A stretch of 64,000 nt of DNA from the NCBI GenBank assembly GCA_030267565.1, contig BRXU01000014.1:2640001-2704000 (forward strand), in the 5' to 3' direction. How positions within the stretch are numbered: the first letter of the stretch is position 1; every line of letters starts with the position of its first letter. Positions 56,635 to 64,000 of the stretch are shown here, one piece after another. The stretch is from Pleodorina starrii (Eukaryota; Chlorophyta; Chlorophyceae; Chlamydomonadales; Volvocaceae). The notes below the pieces were generated by a model. It made no database searches, was not told the origin of the DNA, and was given only the letters and a program-made list of their open reading frames with translations. Made by a program: the position numbers and the translations under genes.

Positions 56635-57631
56635 ACACGGCACCTCCCCTCACCGACCTGCACAGCACGTCATCGAGCGTCCTACACTGCACTGCCCAAC
56701 ACGGCAATCGCCAGATGCCACCCCCGCCGTTGCGTCGTGGAGGCCGAAGCCTCGAACCGCGTGGCACGAGGACCGCGCGCGATTCAGGGTCCGGTGAGGA
56801 AACACGCCAACGGCCTTTCTGGAACCCCATCGCCCCCATCCAGGCAACGCGCTTGGGCGGACTGCCATGCAAGTGCATTGCATACGAGTTACACGTGCAT
56901 GACGCGGATGTGTGCACGGTTCTCCACAACGGGTCAGATGGGGTTGTCCACGTATAGGCCGGGGCCGGGGTCGGGTCGGATGGGGGAGGCGGTCGGTTGC
57001 AGCCGGCCGAAGTGCTGAACGCCCACGCCGTTTTTGAAGCCCGCCTGAAGGGTGTTCGGCACCCGGGGAGAACACGGGGAAAAAACCCTTGGAACCCGGG
57101 AGAGAGCCCCTGGTCCCGGTGTTCGATGGTCTGCATGGCAGCGTCCGAGCCTGGCGTCGCAGGCCATTGCATGTGTTGTATGTGACCCTGTCCGGCGCTA
57201 CATACGCGCAGCAGGCGGCGACAACGGGGCCCAACGTGACGACCGGGACCCAACGTTCCCCAGGCGGTCCTGCTGGCTTCGAAATGCGCACTTGACGAAG
57301 GTGACCCCATGAAGGTGGTTTTACGGGGATTCACGGCCTTCTCGCTGTACGAACTCCGTCATGCAATCCTCCGTGCACGGGCAGCTCGTAAGCCCACGGC
57401 GCCCGCCACGCTGCTGCGCGCTGGAGGCCGGCCGCCTCAGGCAGGCGTCGCCGCTTCGCCGCTTTCCGCATGCGGCGCCTCCACTCTTTGTCAGCACCGA
57501 CTCCGGTTCCTACCCATGTAGGCAGAAACAGCAGTACAGTTCCACGCACGTTGCAGTCACAATGAATCAGCAACCAATCAGCCAACCAACCAACTGCCAG
57601 CCAACCAACCAACCCAATGACGAGGCTTGCC

Positions 57632-57725
57632 GGGGTTCTGAGCTCGGTCGAAAGGGGTTCTGAGCTCGGGGTTCTGAGCTCGGGGTTCTGAGCTCGGGGT
57701 TCTGAGCTCGGGGTTCTGAGCTCGG
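57632..57725. repeat. 15-bp tandem repeat, six copies
   Basis: GGGGTTCTGAGCTCG recurs at 57632 and 57654 and then every 15 bp to 57725. Each unit contains a SacI-type GAGCTC palindrome. It lies 0.26 kb downstream of the DUF1824-like stop, possibly within that gene's 3' UTR. Confidence 0.9.
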
Positions 57726-57983
57726 TGTGTTCTGGCACCCTAAAGACGTGATACGAGGCCGTAAGGGCAAAGCAGGACTGCCAAAACCCTGAGGCGTGTT
57801 CCTTGGCGAGGCAGCGAGGTTGGCTGGAGTTGCAAAGGAAAGGATCGCAACTTTTCAGAAGCCACGCACCAGTCCTCGGCAACCCCGCCTAACAGCCTAA
57901 CGGCTAGCAACCGGTGTGAAAACTGGTTCCCCTTGTAATCGTCGGATCCTAACAGCCACACAACAAACCCCCGCGGGCATTCA

Positions 57984-60198
57984 TCAGAAGCTCGGCGGCG
58001 GCTTGGCCATAGCCTCATCGAAGAAGCCCAGAGGGAAGTGCCCCAGCTGCACTTGGCCGAGCTGTAGCAGCACGCCGCGATCTTTACCGTCGTACCGTGA
58101 CACGTAGCACAGCTGCGGAGGGCGGTTTCGGGGCGGGTGCACGTGTGGTTTCGGAAGCTCGTAATCAAAGGTGCGGGTGTGCTTAGCAACGGCTGCTACC
58201 TGGCGGACGACACACTGGAGGCGTATGGAATGAGCAGGTCGTCCCGGGGTAGGGTTGGTGGTTTCGGGGGCGCTCGGGGGAGAGTACGGCACGTACGAAG
58301 GGCACGTGGCTAACCGTGTGAATGGCCGTGGAATTGCAGCCCGCCCCCCGCTCTTCCGTTCCCAGGCAGGAAGCCCCAGCCCGCCAGCCTCCCGTGCGGG
58401 GTGCTAAAAACGAAATCGCAGCCATGGAGCGGAGGCGAGGCGACGGCCGCTTGCTGAACCCAGCCGCTGAACCCAGCCGGTCCTCTCCTCATCGTCAACT
58501 ACCGTAACTGCATACCGCACATATGCAACCAACCGCTCATACAACCACTGTAGAATGCCCTCCCAGACGGCCAACCGGCCACACCCGCCCACCCTCGCAA
58601 CCTGCAACCGCGCCACCCACCTGCGTCTTCGAGTTGTATTTGAGGTAAACCCCGCCGCGCAGCTGCATCGCGTTGCTGACGCCGTCAACCTTCACCGCGG
58701 GGAGTGGCGAGCGGGCAATATAAAGACGAAACCGGCGCGATGGGGTCCATGAGGTGGGTGGGTGGGTGCATGGGTGGGTGGGGGTCAGGAAACCAACGGC
58801 AGCGAAAGAACCCAAGGGACCCATCAGGGGAATGAACCCAGCAGGAGGCGAGGATAGGAGGAGGCGGCAGGCCGGGGGCGGCGAGAGGTGGGCGGCGGCT
58901 GGCATGACGCTGCGGCAGGGACCAGGCAACCCCCTCGAAGTCGACCTGCCCGCAGCCAGCCCCGCACGCCGCTGCTCGTGCGTGCAGCAGCGCCGCGCCA
59001 CCCCAGGGCGCCCTGCGGTGTTACCTTACCCGGGAGGGCCCACAGCGCCCCCGCCGACCCGCCCGCCCGCCCTTTCGCGGGTGGGGCGCGGGCTTGTCCC
59101 AGAGACCCTCCTGTGTCCCCGCCCGAGGGAAGGCCTCGGGTGCTCACGTGGGAGCACACTCCCCGCGAGCTCTTACCGCGAAGGTTCCTTTGAAACCGCC
59201 GTTTCCAAGTGGCCCCCGGCCTATACGTGGACAACCCCCCCCCCCTTCACGGCCCCTTTCATTCCTTTGCAACAAGTCTTTGGCATGCCCCGCCATCACG
59301 GCCCCTCTCACTCTCGAGCTGGGCGGGATCAGCGGCAGTCCCAGCTCCTCGCACCAGTCCCGGTACGCGCGCGCCGCGAACTTGATGTCACTGGCCACCA
59401 CCCCCAGCAGCACCTCGGCGTCGGCCGCCGGACCCATCCAGCCGGCGGGAGGGTACGCACACGCAAACGCGAGCTGGGCGGGTCCGGGGTGAGGGGGCCG
59501 CGGGGACAGGGCGGGGCAGCGGCAGAGGGAACGGAGCGCAGCCGCGGCAAGGGTCCAGGGGGCGGGGTCCAGGGTCAAGGTTTGTGTGGGCGCGGCATCG
59601 GCGGCCTTGTCCGGACGGGTATGCCGTGCAAGTGTGCGAGCCGCAAGGTTGTTGTCGTCGCTTGGGAAGGCGCAACAGGGCTATCTGAGCAGCGTGCGTC
59701 CGTTCGTGGCGCGAGCGTCGCGCGCAAGTGCCCGCTCTTCGCTCGCCCCGCCACTTTCCTAGCGGTGGGAAGTGGGAGGTGGGGATGCGCGGCTCCCGGA
59801 AACCCTCACGCTGAGAGCAGTCGCTCCGCCGCAGTACCTTGAGTGCATCCCGGAGGCGTTGCCTTTTGGCGGTTGAGGCGAGGTACGGCTCTTGGGCCGC
59901 CCCCCGGAACTCCTTGAGGGTGAAGTCCCTGAGCAGATCCCATGCAGCGTCTCGGTCGACCTGCGAGCCCCAAGGATGGGCACTCCTCGGTTGACGATGG
60001 CCCTCCCGTCGTTCGAGGGGCCCCGCCTTCCCATCCCACCGTGGAGCTGCTGGGATGGTCAGCGGGAGACGCGGTGGCAGTGTCAGCGCCCGCTCGCGTC
60101 CGCATGGTCTGCGCCCTCCAAAGACATCGGCGGTGGGCGCATGCCGAGCTCGCACGACCCGACGGGACGCGACATCGGTTAGTAGATAAATGCAACAT
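57984..60198 (-). CDS. DUF1824-like protein, probably plastid
   Basis: Five exons, all joined in phase 0: 60198-60040, 59960-59838, 59473-59312, 58689-58621, 58112-57984; 213 residues. The first about 50 residues (MLHLSTNRCRVPSGRASSAC...) are basic and rich in Ser, Ala, Arg and Thr, like a chloroplast transit peptide. The mature part reads DAAWDLLRDFTLKEFRG, ADAEVLLGVVASDIKFAARA, WCEELGLPL, GGVYLKYNSKTQ, YVSRYDGKDRGVLLQ and GHFPLGFFDEA. The order (helical N-terminus, then a V-x-LKYN strand, an RGVLLQ strand and a GHFPL-FF end) is what I recall of the cyanobacterial DUF1824 family, whose function is unknown. A downstream acceptor at 58200 would insert 30 residues; the one chosen keeps the conserved core contiguous. 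Family assignment is moderate; the gene itself is well supported. Confidence 0.65.
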
Positions 60199-60690
60199 TA
60201 TCAGCTGAGATGATCTCACTACGTATCTTGTGGGATTGAAGTTAGGGCGCGTGCCTAGGGTGCGCGTAAAATCGGTGTCCTATCAAGTGAGGAGTAAGCC
60301 GTAGAGATGGGCTCTCACACGAATCCAACTGCAAGTAGTGCGCTTCAGTCAGTCATCTGCACGTTATCCCCTGTGCACAAGCGGGCAACTCGTGGACATC
60401 CAGAGTTTGCAAGTATACTGCAGTACGGGGCTTCCTCAACTGAACATGTTCTGCCTGCCCACCTCAACGATGGAATATGCAAGCACAGTGACTCGAATGG
60501 CCTACCGAACATAATTTTACTTACTGTGATACACGCATACACCATTTCAACCCGAAGTGATCGTTCTGTTCGACCCCTTAAGTTCTTCTTTTGATCAAAT
60601 CAAGGCACGGCACGTGCAATTGATCCTACATATGCAAGCTTAGAGGTCTAGACTAGGGGCCCCGTGGCACGGTAGCTTTCCCTGTCCAGC
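60199..60690. promoter_or_regulatory. Shared upstream region of two divergent genes
   Basis: 492 bp separate the starts of the DUF1824-like gene (-) and the glycosyltransferase-like gene (+). The sequence is AT-richer than the flanks. No specific promoter element could be assigned. Confidence 0.45.
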
Positions 60691-63600
60691 ATGAAGCCGG
60701 GCGCTCGCGGTCAAGCAGCAAAGCGCAGCTCCTACAATACTTTTGTGACCATCATTTGCTTCTCAGTTGGCCTTCTCGGCGGTTACCTTATCCTTGGAAG
60801 TCCGCGCACGGTAAGCTCAGACAGCTGCCGTTGGCTGTTGCTTCGTCAAGAGCTGACCGTGCGCCTTGCACTGTAGGTGAACCATGTTGAAGCCGTTAAA
60901 TCAGATGCTCGGTTCGGTAGGCGCTCTGGGGCCTCATGGCCGGTTATGTCGTTTCAGCACTTCAGCTCTTAAGCTCAACTGAAGCTGCCATCAAATAACA
61001 ATCTTCACGCAGGTAGCACAGGATCTTTTGCTCATGGTACCGTCAGAAAGGTGATTGATGCGCATTGTGCTGGGCGGGTTGGCCTGTACGGGACAGGCGG
61101 GGTGCGCAATGGTTTGCCGCCCACACTGGCGAGCACAACATGTAGTGTCGGTGTCACTGCGCAGTGGTGGGGGCGGGGTGTAACCACGTGCAAGGGGCCG
61201 GAGACCTGACGGGGTGGGACAGCTCACCAGAGACGTATGCTGGGAGTAACCAGGCTGCAGCTCGGAAAGTAGCAGCGCGTGCCCCTGCTGACGGCCGTGG
61301 GATAGGGCGAAATGTGATATGCCGCCATTCACTTTCCAAGGCGCGGTTGCACGGCTCTGCCCGCTGTGACCCACATCGTGATTGTGAGGCGCGTGAAAGA
61401 ACATGCGCCGGCGTCCCGGCTCCTACCATATCAGCTGTGACTGGGAGGCACCACACACCCGTACCGCTCCGCCTGTCTCTCCCTTCGCCGCCGGCCGCTC
61501 CGGCCCCCTTGCCGAGCCGTCCGCTACGCCTCTTCGCCACCGCCGCAGGTCTGGGGCACGCGGCGCGAGCTCCTGACGCCTAAAGCGGCGAGCAGCAGCT
61601 CAATAGGAGGTGCGTCCATGGTCGGCGCTGTTGTCGGCTGACGGATGGGGGTCTCGTGAATACCGCTGCAAGGCCGTGAGCCCAGGCTCCTGGGCAGCCG
61701 AGGGGATCCAGCGTGAAAAACCCGGATCGGCAGGAACGTGCGCGTCGGGGGTTACGGCCTATGAGGCAAGCGGCAAGCACGGGCTGACACGAGTACATGA
61801 GTGGTTTCCGGGTGCCTACCCTGCCTTACGTGCGCGCCCATGCCCCTCGCGTCCCTGCACAGGGCGCGCCTCGGCTGCCGGCCTGCCGCTCAATGTGGCG
61901 CTTGGCAATAAGCCCCCTGCCAATGGCGAGGTCTCCGTGGAGGTGGGAGCTGCTGTGGGAGCTGTGGGAACGTGCCCCGTTGCGGTTGTGCTCGGACGGA
62001 CGTGTTCGGGGCCTATCCGGGGAGGGGCCTTCCTCGGGGAGGGTGTCCTCGCAAGCATGAATGCCTTGCGGGGAAAGGGAATGTGACGGGGGCGGGTGCC
62101 TCTGCGGTTGCTCACAAAAAGGGTTTGCGGTTCTGGGGTGGGGAGCGAGGGAGCAAGGTGTGCGGATGGTTGCACTGGTACTGGCGGGCTGGGAGGTGCA
62201 TGGAGCAAAAGGATGGTCAGGGTGCGCGAGCCTTTTCTCGTCAGCGGCTTCCGCAAAGGAACGGATACAGCGAAGTTGTTAACGTCGTCTTAGATGTGCG
62301 TGTTCTTCCGGGGGGCCCCGCAGGAGCTGATCCCGACTTTTACGCTGCTGCGCCATCTCGGCTTCCGCCCTCGCGTTTGTGGCTCGCTAACCCCCGGCCC
62401 CCTTTCCTATCCCCCGCCCCCCCCTCCCGCGCGATGTTTTTTCCCTGTCATGGCGCGCCACCCCCTCAGATGGCGGCAGCCCTGAAGAAGCAGCAGTCGG
62501 ACACATCGGAGCGCGTTGCACCTGCCAAAGGGGACGTCTCTCAGCAGGTGGGCCCGGGACGGGAAGCTGGCGGGTTGAATGGGGGTTTGGCAGTCATTGC
62601 GGGTTGGCGTAGGCGGGGCTGGGCAGGACGGCGACGAGGCTGATTGGCTGGCTGGGTGGTGGCGGGCCCCAGCTCCGCCACCCAACCCACGGCTGGCCGG
62701 TGCTAGTGTGCCGCTTCTAATGGGCCATGACTGCACCCCGCGCCCGTCCTTTCGTTCACTTCCGGCAGATGGCGGCGGCTCTGAAGAAGCAGCAGTCGGA
62801 CAATTCGGAGAGCGTCACGCAGGCGAGTAAGGCCGCCGAAACCGACAAGAAGGAGGCGCTGATGAAGGTGAGTTTGCATGCCGAGACGGGGGCACGGGGC
62901 GTGTGTTCTCGGGGGTTGCGAGCGTGTACGTATATGTGAGCTTCGGCGGGTGGGATTGTGGAGTATGTGCGTGTGCGTGTGCCGGTTGGGCAGCTCTTCC
63001 CACCGACAGCGGAGGTCGGTGGAGGACTTTCCGCCGACAGTGGAGTGGGGGTGGCTACGCCGCATGGCCACGCCAGCACCGCACGACTCCTATCGGGGGG
63101 CCCCTCAATTGCACCTCGCATCATGCACCGCGATCGCCTTCACTGTAAGCCCTGGTGTTTCTGCTGTGCCGCCCCGCCCCGCAGGCGCAGCAGTCGGAGA
63201 CGTCGGAGCAAAAGGCGGTCGCCGGGGCGGACAGCGCCCGGGCAGAGCAGGCCAAGAGCGCCGTGGCGGGCGGCTCCGCTGCCGCTGCCGCGGCGGCTAG
63301 CGCCACCACCACCACCACCACCGCAGCCACTCCAGCGGCCACCACCACCGCAGCCATAAAGCCGGCGGCCACGACGACCAGCACGCCGGCCGCTACGGCG
63401 GGCGCTGCGACGGGCACCGGCGCCGCTGCCACCGCCACGACGACGGCGGCAGCTGGCACCACCAGCTCAACCACCACTACGGCCACGTCGGCTGCGGCGT
63501 CTGCGTCGCCACCGCCACCGGTGTCCTTGCCGTCGCCGCCGCCCCCGCAGCAGCAGCAGCAGGCGGGGGCCGTCAAGGGCGTCTTCCCTGACGCCAACAC

Positions 63601-63702
63601 CTGGCCCATCACGCCCGTCAAGGAGAAGATGCCCGGTAACACCATCCACACGCTTTTCACCAGCAACGGAAGCCCCTACCAGAACATCCAGGCGCGCATC
63701 AT
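60691..63702 (+). CDS. Type II membrane glycosyltransferase-like protein, HPAT-like, 5' part (runs off the window)
   Basis: Well-supported exons are 60691-60810, 62470-62547, 62769-62867 and 63185-63702; a further exon starting at 61549 (VWGTRRELLTPK, donor after 61609) and one before 62470 are likely but their edges are uncertain. Exon 1 encodes a short basic N-terminus and a signal anchor (FVTIICFSVGLLGGYLIL), the Golgi type II layout. A stem follows: three related segments (MAAALKKQQSDTSE, MAAALKKQQSDNSE, AQQSETSE), then a 100-residue Thr/Ala tract and PPPP. The last exon starts a globular domain, NTIHTLFTSNGSPYQNIQAR-IM, which resembles the start of plant/algal hydroxyproline O-arabinosyltransferases (T-NG--Y-N-Q-R-M). 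The exon ends in phase 2 at the donor AT|GTGAGT, so the catalytic domain is beyond the window. The enzyme would decorate Hyp-rich proteins like the SPPP protein at 2.5-13.6 kb (inference). Confidence 0.6.
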
Positions 63703-64000
63703 GTGAGTGGGCGAGCGAGCGAGCGAGCGAGGCCGTCAGTGAGTCAGTGAGCGAGGCCCAGCGCCGGGGGCCAACGATGTTGCGGCCGCTATAGAGGATA
63801 GGAGGTTCAGCTGCCCCCATGCGATTAATGGTTGAACCCTGACTCGTGATAGTGGCTGGGGCGGGGCGTGCATTGAGCGGGAAAATCAGAGGGTTCAGCA
63901 TGAGGGTATGTCGCAGCGGCCTGAATCTCCATCGTCGGGGGAGGGCGGCGTTGACGGCAGTGGAAGCGCAGGGCCGGCGCGGCGCTTCGGAGGCTGCGTG
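63703..64000 (+). other. Intron of the glycosyltransferase-like gene
   Basis: It follows the donor GTGAGTGGG at 63703 and starts with a GAGCGAGC tandem repeat. No acceptor followed by a frame continuing the conserved domain was found before the window ends. Confidence 0.5.

Larger units (their letters stand above)
54458..57983. other. Intergenic region with repeats, no convincing gene
   Basis: This 3.5 kb separates the RRM gene start (-) from the 3' end of the DUF1824-like gene (-). The left half is AT-richer and has no exon-like sequence; a 146-codon frame at 55492-55932 (+) has no recognisable domain. The right half holds a perfect 35-bp inverted repeat (56562-56634), a GC-rich stretch at 56.65-57.3 kb open on both strands, and a 15-bp tandem repeat. 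GGCCTATACGTGGACAACCC near 56950 (- strand) recurs at 59220 (+ strand), suggesting dispersed-repeat debris. Confidence 0.45.

Noticed and set aside
56549..57334. 261-codon - strand frame ending near the perfect inverted repeat
   Set aside because: It is open together with two other frames, shows no domain, and part of it recurs at 59.2 kb, pointing to repeat debris.
58113..58195. Earlier acceptor for the last exon of the DUF1824-like gene (after CCGCCAG)
   Set aside because: It is in phase but inserts about 30 residues (VAAVAKHTRTFDYELPK...) between two strands that are contiguous with the acceptor at 58113; kept only as an alternative.

Overview
The window looks like nuclear DNA of a volvocine green alga (Volvox-like; species not determinable). 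It is GC-rich. Genes are broken into many short exons with GT-AG introns and strong GC at third codon positions. There is a giant Ser-Pro-Pro-rich extracellular protein of the kind volvocines put in their matrix, a TGTAA polyadenylation motif, many Ala/Gln/Gly homopolymers and abundant small repeats. All exon models were read by eye from splice signals, reading-phase continuity and family motifs; no alignment was run.

Layout. 1-2.5 kb: sparse, perhaps the 3' end of a + strand gene. 2.5-20.8 kb (- strand): what appears to be one very large receptor-like gene. It has a signal peptide and Cys-rich domains (18.4-20.8 kb), a 4.8-kb intron packed with satellite and dispersed repeats, one 5.3-kb exon encoding about 1,700 residues of SPPP-type repeats, a transmembrane exon, and a 1,140-residue low-complexity tail. 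20.8-25.2 kb: mostly non-coding, with a possible broken Cys-rich/CUB-like gene. 25.2-31.8 kb (+): a 13-exon gene joining an SRCR ectodomain, a transmembrane helix, a plant-type receptor-like kinase and a C-terminal U-box. 33.7-39.8 kb (-): 14-exon cytosolic phenylalanyl-tRNA synthetase alpha subunit. 40.3-42.3 kb (+): plastid-type YchJ/UPF0225 protein, divergent from the synthetase. 43.7-47.5 kb (-): an FAP119 (CFAP119, C1a-34)-like flagellar central-pair protein. 49.9-54.5 kb (-): a four-RRM RNA-binding protein. 58.0-60.2 kb (-): a small, probably plastid, DUF1824-like protein. 60.7-64 kb (+): the 5' part of a Golgi type II protein that looks like a hydroxyproline O-arabinosyltransferase, running off the window.

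There are no operons. Shared themes are two large membrane receptors in the first half, wall or matrix glycoprotein biology (the SPPP protein and a possible enzyme that decorates such proteins), housekeeping translation, a flagellar component and plastid proteins. Two gene pairs are divergent with about 0.45 kb between start codons. The most unusual items are the SRCR-kinase-U-box receptor and the roughly 3,490-residue proline-rich receptor-like gene with its repeats, an intron transposon sitting on a splice site, and an in-frame stop.
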